Assembly: GCA_965153355.1 (NCBI GenBank)
Contig: OZ231127.1
Coordinates: forward strand, 1,612,001 to 1,676,000
Length of the DNA stretch: 64,000 bases
Direction of reading: 5' to 3'
Source: Flaccisagitta enflata
Taxonomy: Eukaryota > Chaetognatha > Sagittoidea > Aphragmophora
Within the stretch, counting starts at the first letter, position 1. Each line of letters begins with the position of its first letter. A program made the position numbers and the translations under genes. This document shows, in pieces, positions 31,750-43,159 of the stretch. The notes beneath the pieces are model-generated. The model worked only from the letters and a program-made list of their open reading frames with translations, was not told the origin of the DNA and made no database searches.

Positions 31750-33230
31750 CAGACTGAACCAAATGAGAACACTTTTGTTCTAGTTTTTTGCATCTTTTTC
31801 ATTCAATCTAAATCAAAAAATCTTTTCTCAGTATATAAAATACATCCCCCTTGTACCTTTTTTAAAGGTGGCATGCAGAATCGACATTAATACCAGTGAT
31901 TATATCTCAATGGTTCAAAGATATTGAGTAAAAATTGGATATTTGAGGACCAACGATTTTGAACACTAATTTTTCCCCACTATCACTGACTAGGTAGGGG
32001 TGATTTGACTCAGTTTTTCACAAACATCTACTCAAACTGATCACAAAGTAACAATAGTTTTTTAGCCACCATAATTGGGCCATTTTTCGAGTCTTAAATT
32101 GCTATCCTATAAAAAATGTCAGTTGACAAAGAAAACATTAAAAAAATGATAAAGAAATTTATTATTATTTTTTGAGGCACTTCCTGTTGGAGTAAAAGGT
32201 TGAAATTCTTACCTTAGTTGAGGGGGACACCCAACTACCTACATATCAAATTTCATAACATTTGGTCAAAGTTAAGTATGGTTTTTACTGAATTTTCAAA
32301 TCTTTACAGGGTAATTTTATATTTTGGAAAAAAACAATTTAAAAACGGTGAATAACAAATCTCAATCATGGATGAAAATTTTGCATTTTCAAAAAATCAG
32401 ACCTTAGAAAAAGTATTTTAGAAAGGTCTGATTTTTTTGTTTTTTTTAATTTTTCACTTTCCATGCCAATTTGTTATTCACCGTTTCGCTATGTCTTATC
32501 AATTTTCAACTACAGTCAAGAAGCTTGACAGCAGGAACTGAAATATAGGTCCAAAATTGTCAAAAAACCTCTGGAACATCACTAATCAACATATTTTTTC
32601 GTGCTGAGCACGAATCTGACCTTCATTTATAAATATTCATTTGGCATCCCTTTCATAAATCAATTTTTTTGCTATTTTTTTGATAGATTACCCTTTTTTT
32701 GCTATTTTTAGTGAATTATCATGTCCTGGTTGAGTTTTTCTTTTGATCCCAGAGAGAACTGAGTTGAAATCACTCTCTAAAAAGGTTTCATGGTCCTAAT
32801 TAGATCATTAAAAACAAAAAACAGGCAAAGTATGGGTCAAAATAGCCGAAAATGGCTCAAAATAGCCAAAAATCACGTTATTTTTGTAAGTGTCATAGTT
32901 ATTCAGATTTTTTTCAACGAATCAAATTCAATCTAATAAGTACTTGAATGAATGTGCTTATCAAGAGCATGCCAGTGTTATAACTGGCCAAAAACAGACC
33001 AAAAATGGGCCAAAATGGTCAAAATCTGTATCGTAGTTATTTGGAATTTTTTTGTTATTCTCACTCACTTCACACATAACTAGGACAAAAATACTCATTA
33101 TGAGCTTTTGACATTGTAACCAGTGACCTAACTGGCCAAAAACAGGCAAAAGATGGGGCCAAATGGCCAAAATCTGCATTTTCATCTTCTAGTTTCCAAT
33201 TTTAAGCTGCTATTGATTGTAATAACCATT
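31750..33230. other. chitinase intron 1, mostly AT-rich
   Basis: Around 32340-32490 GGTGAATAACAAAT is inverted as ATTTGTTATTCACCG and TCAGACC is inverted as GGTCTGA, giving a foldback element of about 150 bp. At 32830-33190 there is a diverged direct repeat of GGCCAAAAACAGGC and GGGTCAAAATAGCC-type phrases. No coding signal. Confidence 0.55.
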
Positions 33231-33234
33231 CATT

Positions 33235-33374
33235 TTTTAGTTGCGGGCACTCAACTTTATAGGAAGCTTTGTCTGTTCATCCGTCGGTCCACAGTGATGA
33301 AAAGTGGGAAAATGCGCATTTCCACCCCTGCCCACCCGTCTGCAACTGGTGGCTGTGTATCCGGCCTTGTTATT
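33235..33374 (-). repeat. family A element, complete short subtype (TTGC arms)
   Basis: TTTTTTAGTTGCGGGCACTC then AACTTTATAGGAAGC, GTTCATCCGTCGGTCC core, CCTGCCCACCCGTCTGCAAC inner arm, and GGCTGTGTATCCGGCCTTG. Confidence 0.8.
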
Positions 33375-33769
33375 TTACAACTTTTATAAGCTGCAATATT
33401 GTCAAGAATTTTTTAAAAATGTAAAAAAAATGTTTTAAAATGTAAGAAAATAAATTCTAAAAAAAATTGTTTCGTTTTATTCTTCTATTAATTAAGATAT
33501 TGTTGAAGTGTTGTCCCAGAGTTTTTACAAGCTTTGTTAGTGATTTTTCATTGAAGAAAACAGAAATACCAGTGAAAAAGAAAATCAACAATTTTTGAAC
33601 AAAAAATAGCTGTAATTTTTTATTTGATGAGATTTTGCATTAATTTTTTCTGATAATTACCCAGTTTAACATGTACTATCGGGTGAATCATGCATTTTTA
33701 GAAAAAAAAATGGTGGATTTTTTGCCTCTGGTGAAACTGAAGTGTCACGATAACTTTCATCGTGTCTTA

Positions 33770-33815
33770 CCTTGACTGTGATTCTCAGGTGTGATCCGCC
33801 CCAAACAGACCTTGT
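33770..33815 (+). repeat. exon-2-like acceptor relic 2
   Basis: GTGATTCTCAG followed by GTGTGATCCGCCCCAAACAG. It resembles the true exon 2 start but has TGA as second codon. Confidence 0.35.
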
Positions 33816-33939
33816 TTATTTCTATATATTTATTGATTAACTCTTGGTTCCCTTTAATTCCTAATTCCTAGGCATACTAGTACTTGTGTAGTTTATATAT
33901 ACCAACTCTATCAATTCATTAATTTTTTTTTTCATTGAT

Positions 33940-33985
33940 TCTCACTTCTTAGGTGGGCTAGCACACCCAGAGGCCATGTTTCTTC
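33940..33985 (+). repeat. exon-2-like acceptor relic 3
   Basis: TTGATTCTCACTTCTTAG followed by GTGGGCTAGCACACCCAGAG, again like the start of exon 2 only 112 bp before it, with TAG in frame. Confidence 0.4.
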
Positions 33986-34051
33986 CTATATATCAATTCC
34001 ATTCATTCATTCTTTTTTTTTTTTTTTGCCCCCTTTGCCTTTAATTCTCAG

Positions 34052-34220
34052 GTGTGCTACTACACCAATTGGGCTCAATACCGTCCCGCTGGTGTCAAGT
34101 ATTTCCCCGAGGACATCGATGTGACTCTCTGCACTCACGTCATGTACGCTTTTGCCAAGATTTCTGGAGGAGTCCTTCACCCTTTCGAATGGAATGACTT
34201 GTCAGAAGAATGGATGAAAG
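34052..34220 (+). CDS. GH18 chitinase exon 2: first beta strand region
   Basis: After a T-rich tract and acceptor AATTCTCAG, 169 nt are read from phase 0 and end one base into a Gly codon at the donor GTGAGT. The 56 residues begin VCYYTNWAQYRPAG, then KYFPEDIDVTLCTHVMYAFA and EWNDLSEEWMK. This is the GH18 N-terminal block (human acidic chitinase reads CYFTNWAQYRPG, LCTHLIYAFA and EWNDV). The two Cys are the pair that forms the first conserved disulfide of animal chitinases. GH18 enzymes hydrolyse beta-1,4 links of chitin by substrate-assisted catalysis. The protein is probably secreted; the role (digestion, moulting-type remodelling or defence) cannot be told from this fragment. Confidence 0.93.
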
Positions 34221-34228
34221 GTGAGTTA

Positions 34229-35075
34229 TAATTAGAATCGTCAATTGTTTACAATCTGTAAACAATTATAAACGATATTGTTTATAATTGTTTACAATTG
34301 TAAATAGTTATAAACGGGTGTTTACAATGTAAACAATTGTTTTTCATTATACCACGTAACCGTTTGATTCTACTTTGCGCTCTCAGTTGACGAAGCAATA
34401 TTGGCCTTTTTTCGCAACCGATTAATCGCTGTAAAATTTGATTTGCTTTAAAAAAAAAAGAAAGGCCGGATACACTACAGGACAGTCGCGGACAGTTGGG
34501 TAGGAGCAGTAAAGCGAAAACCGCCCGGAATTCAAAAATGTGACAGACGGATGGACGGACCGACGGGCCTACCGACCGACACGTCTCCGCGACTAAAAAA
34601 GAAAAAACAAACCAATCAGTTCCCTAGTTTGCTCAGCGAGATAGAATTGGAAGTGTAGCTTCTTAGAAATGGGACTCTTCAGATGAAACTTCTTTTTACT
34701 AAGCAAGTTCGAATCGTCAATTGTTTACAATCTGTAAACAATCATAAACGACTGTTTATCATTTTTTACAATTGTAAATAATTTTAAACGTTTGCTTACA
34801 ATGATAAACAATTGTTTTTTTCTTATAAACAATACCGAGCAACTATTTGATTCGACTTTGCGCTTCTAGTGGACAAAGCAATAATGGCCTTTTTTCGCAA
34901 CCAATTAATCACTGGCTACATAATTTTCTTTTCTGTACTTTGATTTGCCAAGAAGGAAAAAAAAATAAGAAAAAACAAACCAATCATTCCCTTAGATTAC
35001 CTAGTGAGATAGAATTTGAACTGTAGCTTCTTTGAAATGGGACTCTTCAGATGAAACTTCTCTTTACTAAGCAAA
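34229..35075. repeat. tandem duplication, family A insertion in one copy only
   Basis: Copy 1 (34229-34705) and copy 2 (about 34706-35075) share GAATCGTCAATTGTTTACAA, GGCCTTTTTTCGCAACC, AAAAAACAAACCAATCA and TGGGACTCTTCAGATGAAAC. Both contain TTTACAATTGTAAA-type palindromes. Copy 1 carries a family A element (34462-34594) that copy 2 lacks. Confidence 0.8.
34462..34594 (+). repeat. family A element with an empty-site counterpart
   Basis: AGGCCGGATACACTACAGG, AGTCGCGGACAGTTGGGTAGG, GGATGGACGGACCGACGGG core, and a shortened hairpin end GACACGTCTCCGCGACT then AAAAAAG. The sister duplicate has only an A-rich stretch at this point (near 34955-34970). Confidence 0.8.
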
Positions 35076-35099
35076 CTTGGAGAATGCTATCGATGTTTT

Positions 35100-35365
35100 T
35101 CAGTAATAGACATTTCAATTTGCCGGCGTAATTGAGTTCTAGATACTCTGTCACGACATGTCAGTGGCCATGACCTGTGGCTGGCATGTAAGTCTCAACC
35201 TGTCAATAAACAGATTGCCACTCAGACCGAGTCCAAGAAACTAACGTTCTTTCTTTTTTCCAATATTCGATTTCCTGGTCGAACCACCATTTGCCCTCAT
35301 ATATCATGTATGGAGGGCAATGAACGAGAAAAGTACAGTTGCACCACACTGATAGACGTTGGGTC
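35100..35365. other. no feature seen
   Basis: Intron sequence. ATTTGCCCTCATATATCATG is partly palindromic with TGTATGGAGGGCAATG just after it. Confidence 0.4.
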
Positions 35366-35455
35366 TGCTTCTACTCACGACAATCGCGTTTTTAACGGGC
35401 CACTCGGTCGCTCGCTAAGTTCGTTCGCTCGCACCGTTCACTGAAATTGAAAGGA
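35366..35455. repeat. family F partial element
   Basis: CTTCTACTCACGACAATCGCG, TTTTTAACGGGCCACTCGGTC then GCTCGC, the same wording as the F copies at 50.0, 50.4 and 62.9 kb. Confidence 0.65.
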
Positions 35456-35763
35456 AATCTCGCATCGTTTCTCCTGATTGACTCAGCTACTGTGGTCCTT
35501 GGTGCTTGGTTACTGGTCATGGTGAGTGGTTAGCTAGTAACGGTTATTGGATGGATGTATGGATGGGTAGCTGCATGAATAGATGAATAGATGGATAGAT
35601 AAATGGATGAATTGGACTTTTTATCCACGACAGCGAAGAAAAATGTAATTGAAAGCGCGATCAATTGAGATCAATCACTTTCATTCAATCACTTTCATTC
35701 AATCAACGGCTTCTGAGGATTGAGAGTTTGTAGAAGACAGGGAAACGATCGGGAATGCGACTG

Positions 35764-36046
<283 letters not shown>

Positions 36047-36234
36047 TGAAGTAAAAGTGTTGGTTCCCGCATGAAACCGTTTGTCGTATTCTTTGCCGCA
36101 GGAGAAATGCTGATAAATTTCCAGTTGGCTTAGTTTGGCTTCATCGTCATTATTATCAATTACCATATTTCTAATATCCATCATGCATCATACCACCCAC
36201 CAATAACGTAGCCGACAGGAGTGCCATTGTTGGA

Positions 36235-36433
36235 ATCAAGGCCGGAGGCACGGCTACACAAGTAGCGTTCGGGTGGACAGGGGCCATTACGAGTAAATGC
36301 ACTCAAACATTTGAGCAGGGGCAGTGATACAAAAACTACCTAAGTCCGCCGAAAAAAAATCAGTGTCAGTGGGTGACGGAGGGACCAACAGACCAATGGC
36401 GGGTGATAGAGTTGCATGCACGCAACTAAAACT
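36235..36433 (+). repeat. family A element, long subtype
   Basis: CAAGGCCGGAGGCACGGC, AGTAGCGTTCGGGTGGACAGG, TTTGAGCAGGGGCAGTGATAC, GGAGGGACCAACAGACC, and the hairpin AGTTGCATGCACGCAACT then AAAAC. Confidence 0.75.
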
Positions 36434-36606
36434 AAAGGGAGTATACTACTTGTAGAAATCTACGAGTGAGAGTACTGATGCTTCAATCGCTCCTCATTCA
36501 ATTGTTTATATACATCGATTGATTATACATTCTTCCCTCAACATCTATCCAAACCAAGACTACTGCTACTATCTTCCAGAAAAAAGTCGCCCAATCTCTC
36601 ATCTTC

Positions 36607-36833
<227 letters not shown>

Positions 36834-36975
36834 ATCATCAGTTAGGCGCGGTTAGGTTGCGGCGCCACAAATCTTGCATTGATAGCTTTACGAGAAATTG
36901 ATTACAAACAGGTTTTTCTTTTTCGATTCTCTTGGCTCTTATCTCTTATCCTATTTCTTCAATTCATTTTTCCTT

Positions 36976-37190
36976 TTTTAGTCGCGTGCTACGCGACTCT
37001 ACAACCCGCTTTGTCGGTCCGTCCGTCGGTCGGTCCGTCGGTCCGTCGGTCCGTCCGTCACACTTTACTTTTTTGGCAATAACGGGGGTTTTGGCCTCAC
37101 TGCTTCTGCCCAAATGCTCCACTGACCTTAATTATGGCCCCTGCCCACCCGCACGCGACTGGGGTAGCCGTGTATCTGGCCTTGTTTTTC
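36976..37190 (-). repeat. family A element, complete long subtype
   Basis: TTTTTTAGTCGCGTGCTACG then CGACTCTACAACCCGC, TCGGTCCGTCGGTCCGTC core, CTTCTGCCCAAATGCTCC, CTGCCCACCCGCACGCGAC, and GGTAGCCGTGTATCTGGCC. Confidence 0.85.
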
Positions 37191-37390
37191 TTGCCTCTCT
37201 CCACTTCATGACTCCTTCGGTCTGTCGGTCCGTCTGTTTTTGCCTTTTGTTCCCTGACATTCTATGGAAAATGTCTGTCAAGTGCGGCCACAAGACGGAA
37301 TGTTAGTTGTAGTGTAGTGTAGTTGTAGTGATGGTACTGGTTGATATCTCTACGAATCTATGCTGTTCATGCTATTCCTGAAATGGCACC

Positions 37391-37493
<103 letters not shown>

Positions 37494-37692
37494 CCAAAGA
37501 CAGTTAGTGACTTAGAAAAAGACAAACTGAGTCGTTGATAGCACCAGAGAACAAAAACAACCTGCTAGAAAAAGAAACTAAAAAAAAAAAAAAACAAAAA
37601 ACAAAAGAAAAACAGTAACACAAAAGGAAAAAGGAAATGGGAGTTTGTTCTCTCAGACGTACATGACGGATCGGTTACTCGTAGATTTACAG

Positions 37693-37842
37693 CAGGGCGG
37701 CGCCGCAGAGCCGCAGCGGCGCTCATATGCCGCTCAAAAGCCGCTCATATGCCGCTCAAAAGCCGCTCATATGCCGCTCAAAAGCCGCTCAAAAGCCGCT
37801 CATATGCCGCTCATATGTCGCTCATATGCCGCTCATATATAT
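37693..37842. repeat. 11 bp minisatellite GCCGCTCATAT / GCCGCTCAAAA
   Basis: About twelve units of two alternating variants that differ only in the last bases. Confidence 0.92.
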
Positions 37843-37936
37843 TATTTTTAAGCATTTAACTGCGACTGGTAAACAATGAGCTTGCCAATCACACTTCTGT
37901 TCCTTCTTTGATTATCACAGGTACATAATCCCTCTC

Positions 37937-38073
37937 TTTTTAGTCGCGGACACGCGACTCTACACCTTGCCGCGTCGGTTGGTAGGTCGGTAGGTCGGTA
38001 ACATTTTTGAATTCCGAATTACTGCTCCTACCCAACCGTCCGCGACTGGATTGCCGTGTATCCGGCCTCTTTT
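37937..38073 (-). repeat. family A element, complete short subtype
   Basis: TTTTTAGTCGCGGACACGCG then ACTCTACACC, GGTAGGTCGGTAGGTCGG core, CTACCCAACCGTCCGCGAC, and GGATTGCCGTGTATCCGGCC. Confidence 0.85.
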
Positions 38074-38077
38074 TTCT

Positions 38078-38215
38078 CTTTTTAGATGCGTAATCGCATC
38101 TCTAAAAGAGGGTCTGTCCATCCGTCCATCCGTTTGTCCATCGGTATGTCCGTTACGCTTCCTCTAATATAACGCTGATGACGCATCGAGTTGCCCGCCC
38201 GGGCTTCTTTCCCTC
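38078..38215 (-). repeat. family C element (GATGCG hairpin)
   Basis: TTTTTAGATGCGTAATCGCATC (hairpin GATGCG/CGCATC), CTCTAAAAGAG second hairpin, GGTCTGTCCATCCGTCC, then GATGACGCATCGAGTTGCCC. It abuts the family A copy on its left. Confidence 0.75.
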
Positions 38216-38246
38216 TCTCTGTCTTTTTTCCGCCTGTCTTTCTTAT

Positions 38247-38667
38247 TTTTTTAGTCGCGGACACGCGACTCTACAGTCTATGGACATTTCGGTATTTGTA
38301 GATATGTCAGCAGTTTGGTACATTTCAACCCGTTAAAATCTCTCATTCCGGCATATTTCAACGGGTTGAAATCTTTCATTCTACTGACATTAATCTTGTA
38401 GAATAAGAGATTTCAATATGTTGAAATGTGCCAAAATGAGAGATTTCAACCTGTTGAAATATGCCAGAATGAAAGATTTCAACGGGTTGAAATATACTAA
38501 ACTGCTGACATATCTACAAATACCAAAATGTCCATAGACTGTCTATAAGCCACTTTGTCGGTACGTCGGTCGGTCCGTCCGTCGGTCCGTTACAAAGTCA
38601 CTTTTTGAGGTTCTCCGCTCCTGCCCACCCGTCCGCGACTAATGCTGCCGTGTATACGGCCTTGTTT
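38247..38667 (-). repeat. family A element split by a MITE
   Basis: The hairpin end TTTTTTTAGTCGCGGACACG then CGACTCTA (38249-38273) resumes at 38542 with TCTATAAGCCACTTTGTCGG, the GTCGGTCGGTCCGTCC core, CTGCCCACCCGTCCGCGAC and TGCCGTGTATACGGCCTTG. Confidence 0.85.
38274..38541. mobile_element. 268 bp MITE with 65+ bp inverted ends and TCTA target duplication
   Basis: Ends CAGTCTATGGACATTTCGGT and its inverse, similar for at least 65 bp. TCTA is present at 38270-38273 and 38542-38545, and removing one copy plus the element restores the host family A sequence. The interior is built of repeated TTTCAACNNGTTGAAA palindromes. No coding capacity. The 4 bp target rules out the usual mariner (TA) and hAT (8 bp) groups. 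Confidence 0.85.
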
Positions 38668-38867
38668 TCAACTGTTTCTCTGCCTTGTTTCTCTCTCAAT
38701 GAATGAATAATAGTATGACAAGGAGCAAGGTAAGGAGACAAAAGTATATGCAAAAGTATCGTTTAAGAATATCATGGATCATGAGGGAAACAACTGTTTC
38801 TCATCAAGTTATTGGTTTTGATTTAAGTAAGAGGGTTTGTCCCAGAGTATTCACTTCCATATCAAGG

Positions 38868-39072
38868 AACAAGGCCAGATACACGGCTACCCCAGTCGCG
38901 TGTGGGTGGGCACTGGGCAGGGGCCGTATTTAAGGTCACTTAATCATTTGGGCAAGAGTAGTGAGGCCAAAGACAGCAAAAAAAGTAAAGTGTGATGGAC
39001 AGACCGATGGATTGATGGACCAACGGATGGATGGACCAACATACTGACAAAGTGGGGTGTAGATTCGCGTAT
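38868..39072 (+). repeat. family A element, long subtype, hairpin decayed
   Basis: CAAGGCCAGATACACGGC, AGTCGCGTGTGGGTGGGCAC, CATTTGGGCAAGAGTAGTGAGG, GATGGACCAACGGATGG, and GGGGTGTAGATTCGCGTAT. Confidence 0.7.
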
Positions 39073-39340
39073 AAAGACGCGTATAAAGACGCTAATAAAG
39101 ATGAAGTGATGAAAGATGCCGTGGAACTGAAAGTGATGGAGAGAGACAAGAGAAAACGATCATACATATTTCTGATTAGTTATACATTTTTCTGATTATC
39201 ACTTTCTGAATATAAATGTCTCACCGCTTTTCCATGGTAATGGGACGATGCCTAAGGTGGATAGGGAAAAACTGCTTGTTTTTCCTGATCAGTCACAACA
39301 ATTGCAATATTGGAAACATTTTTCTGTTTTTACAATTCTA

Positions 39341-39452
<112 letters not shown>

Positions 39453-39848
39453 AAAAAGAAGTCAAATTTCAATGTCGTGTAAGATTTTAATTGAACAAAT
39501 GATGCAAATGACGAACGTTTTTAGTCATGATAATGGAAAATGTAGAACATCTGACGCGTTTCGCTTATCAGCTCTTCATAAGATGGTCTGTAAACAGCAA
39601 AATAATAGTAAAAATTATGAAAAAGTCGGAAAATCATATAGGCACATGAGTTAAACCGAGTCAAAATCATATTAGAACGTGAGTTAAATAAGAAAATCAC
39701 ATTGGGACATGAGTCGACTTTCTATGCTTCTTGTACAAGATGCAATAAATGGAAAAACTGTTCCTTTTTGATGGGAGAGATCATTTGGATGAGTTTGAAT
39801 CTTAACTGACACAAATATCCGAAAATGATGTGGGGTGGAGCCACTATT

Positions 39849-39976
<128 letters not shown>

Positions 39977-40146
39977 TCCAATTCAAACTTAAGATATTCC
40001 AACTTGGTTTGATGCAATTTCTGATGCTCAATCCATATATTTGACCCACAATTCTGCACGATGCAGTTGGTTTACTGACCAAGGCTAACTACCCAGCTAC
40101 CCAAAGCCGAATTCCCAGCTACCCCTTTATCATACTGGTTTAGAAT

Positions 40147-40332
40147 GCGTAGACGGAGGTTGGCTAAACGGGAAAGGCCTGCTGGGTGGTGATACTAGCC
40201 CAGTGTGATTGTGGAATAGGGTGGTCAGGTATAGAACAAGGCTGACGGAGGCTGGATGGCCAGGAGAAGCCTGCTGGGTGGCGATACCAGCCCAGTGTGA
40301 TAGTGGGATAGGGTGGTCAGGTATAGATTAGG
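40147..40332. repeat. two tandem units of ~95 bp
   Basis: GCCTGCTGGGTGGTGATAC, AGCCCAGTGTGAT and ATAGGGTGGTCAGGTATAG occur at 40178-40236 and again at 40270-40326. Confidence 0.8.
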
Positions 40333-40522
40333 TAAATAGATTGACTATAAAATGGGCTGACGGAGGAAGACATGGAAGAGACATGGAAGAGGAAAGAAGA
40401 GACTTTGAAGAGACATAAAGAGGGAGCGTCGCTCTTTTTTTTGAATCGGCGACATATATTGGAAGTTACGCTGGATATGCATAAGGAAAGCCTTCTAATG
40501 ACTTCAATTGGCGACATATATT

Positions 40523-40906
40523 CAGGCCTGATTTTAGAGCGAGCCCGCGAGCCCGATGCTCTCTATTTTGCTCTTTGGCTCTCATGTTTTGCATGCTCTG
40601 AGCCCGGCTGGCTCTCTGTCATTAATGGAGTGCTCAACTTGATTGAGTGAAATTTATGAAAAATCATCAAGTTTTGAATGGTTTTTCGATTTTTTTTCAA
40701 AAACTAAATCATCAATATAGTGATTATTTTATCATTACATCAATACATCATATAACCATGCGCTGCTTTTACAAATCAAGCCTGATATGATTCTATAATT
40801 TGGTAGAACATTCTTACCGGGCTCATGGTTTTCCTCTCGGGCTCTGTCAAATTATGAGGAGCGAGCCCGACTGGCTCGCTAAAAGAAATCACTAAAATCA
40901 GGCCTG
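40523..40906. mobile_element. 384 bp hAT-like MITE with 8 bp target duplication
   Basis: A 15 bp perfect inverted end (CAGGCCTGATTTTAG), flanked by CATATATT at 40515-40522 and 40907-40914. CATATATT occurs once in the empty satellite unit, so it is a true target duplication. The interior is rich in GAGCCCG and GGGCTC phrases. No transposase. Confidence 0.9.
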
Positions 40907-41605
40907 CATATATTGGAAGTACCACAAAATATACCTTATGACTTCAATAAGTGACATATATGGGAAGTTGCGCTGGATATACTTATGTAAAGCCTTCTAA
41001 TGACTTCAATTGGCGACATATATCGGAAGTAACACAAAATATACCTAAGGAAAGCCTTCTAATGATTTCAATGAGCGACATATATTGAAAGTTACACTAG
41101 ATATACTTAAGGAAAGCCTTCTAATGACTTCAATTGGCGACATCTATTGTAAGTTGCGCTGGATGTACTTAAGGAAAGCCTTCTAATGACTTCAATTGGC
41201 GACAAATATTGGAAGTAACACTAAAATTTACCTAAGGAAAGTCTTCTAATGATTTCAATCGGCGACATATATTGAAAGTTACACTAGATATACTGAAGGA
41301 AAGCTTTCTAATGACTTCAATTGGCGACATATATCTGAAGTTACGCTGGATATACTTAGGGAAAGCCTTCTTATGACTTCAATTGGCGATATACATTGGA
41401 AGTTATGCTAGATATACTAATGGAAAGCCTTCTTATGACTTCAATTGGCGACATATATTGGAAGTTACGGTAGATATACTTAAGGAACGCCTTCTAATGA
41501 CTTCAATTGTTGACATATATCTGAAGTTACGCTGGATATACTTAGGGAAAGCCTTCTTATGAATTCAATTGGCGATATGCATTGGAAGTTATGCTTGATA
41601 TACTA

Positions 41606-42754
41606 ACTATGGCAAAAAAAAAAACCGAACAACTTTTGAGAGAGCAAAAAAGTATGAAGATGTTGACCAATTTGCATAAAATTTACAGTGAATGATAACC
41701 ATGATATGGACTATGTCTGGTTAAAATTTCATCAAAATCCGTTAAAAACTTTAGCCGTTATCACGTTTTTACTGAAGTCACTTCTTTTTTGGACTGCCAG
41801 AGAAGATGTTTATCCTAAATCAAAATACAGTGGGACCTCGCAATAACAGCCCCGCCTTTAAAGGTTCCCCATCAATAAAGGTCAAGATTTTAAGGTCCCA
41901 AATGATAGTATTCAATGTTATTTTACCTCTCTTTAAAGGTAACCCTGAGATAAAGGTGAAAAATCTTCAGTCCCAATGGGACCGATGAGGCGGGGTCCTA
42001 CTGTAATACCATTTTAGTAAAATTGGCATTGTGCAAAAAGTTTTGGGAGTTTTGTCATGATTTTTGAACTGTAGTCTGATGGTAATATTTACTAATACTA
42101 GGCAAAATTCGCATCTACTCAGATAAAGTCTAGTGGGGTAGATATTGGTTGATTGTGAGCTTGCTCAGGATAAGTAATATTCTGCTACCTGTTAGAATAT
42201 TTTTGCAATTTGGGGGACTAAAAATGCTTCAATATTCACAAAAATTTTACTGGAGATGTATCATATGTACAAAAGTTCCCAGTTAAAAAATCATGATAAT
42301 TGGTAAAAAACTCTGGCCTTAGCATCGATTTATATTTGAGATTTCATCTTCATTTAAATTATTCTAAAACCACAAAAAAAGTTTTAGAAAACTTGCTGTT
42401 TCTGCTAAAATAATCGGAGTTTTGTAATGAAATCTTTATCACAGCCTGCTAACAATGTGGTCTACTTCCACTTCAAATTTCATCAAAATCCGACTAGAAT
42501 TAGTATGTTTTTTTTAAGTTTGTTTATTCATTCTTAGTAAATTCTTATGTGTGTACATTGAATTTCTTATCTTCTGACAAGCACTTTTAAAAAATCTATA
42601 ATTCTCAAACTATTTAGAGCAGGTCATTGATTTTTTCAGTGATGGTTAATGATACTAAAAAGTAACTTCAGTAAAAATTTCAGCACACTGGGTGAATTTT
42701 CAAAGGATTTATGAGCAAAAGAAGTAACTGTTCGGTTTTTTTTTTTGCCATAGT
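41606..42754. mobile_element. 1,149 bp TA-flanked element with 26 bp inverted ends
   Basis: Ends ACTATGGC, eleven A, then CCGAACA; the right end is the exact inverse. TA is duplicated at 41604-41605 and 42755-42756. The satellite register (GATATAC-TA-ATGGAAAG) is restored on removal. Interior AT-rich, without a transposase frame. It carries a second MITE at 41828-42003. Tc1/mariner-like target choice. Confidence 0.88.
41828..42003. mobile_element. 176 bp pogo/Tigger-like MITE nested in the 1.15 kb element
   Basis: Left CAGTGGGACCTCGCAATAAC, right inverse of CAGTAGGACCCCGCC, flanked by TA at 41826-41827 and 42004-42005. Internal phrases CTTTAAAGGT and CCCCGCC are inverted between the arms. 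Confidence 0.8.
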
Positions 42755-43159
42755 TAATGAAAAGCCTTCTTATGACTTCAATTGGCGACATATATTGGAA
42801 GTTACGGTAGATATACTTAAAGAAAAGCCTTCTAATGACTTCAATTGGCAACATATATTGGAAGTTACGGTAGATATACTTAAGGAAAGCCTTCTAATGA
42901 CCTCAATTGGCGACATATATTTGAAGTTACGCTGGATATACTTAGGGAAAGCCTTCTAATGACTTCAATTGGCGATATATATTGGAAGTTACGCTATATA
43001 TACTAATGGAAAGCCTTCTAATGACTTCAATTGGTGACATATATTGGAAGTTACGGTAGATATACTTAAGGAAAGCCTTCTAATGACTTTACGGGAGATT
43101 GCTCCCAAGAGGGAAACTGAGGTACAAAGAATGAGATGATGATGAGATTAGTTTTTGAA

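Larger units (their letters stand above)
40442..43088. repeat. 62 bp satellite (about 18 units), interrupted by two transposons
   Basis: Consensus phrases GGAAAGCCTTCTAATGACTT, CAATTGGCGACATATATTGG and AAGTTACGCTGGATATACTT. Blocks lie at 40442-40522, 40907-41605 and 42755-43088. Neighbouring units differ at a few positions, so it is not a recent homogeneous expansion. Frames through it are periodic artefacts. Confidence 0.92.

Noticed and set aside
38160-38200. Hammerhead-like CTGATGACGCATCGAG in family C
   Set aside because: It has the CTGATGA box but no GAAA box or stem III at the required spacing.
40372-43000. Repeated peptide TSIGDIYLKLRW
   Set aside because: It comes from the 62 bp satellite; the frame is lost at each unit length change and stops are frequent.
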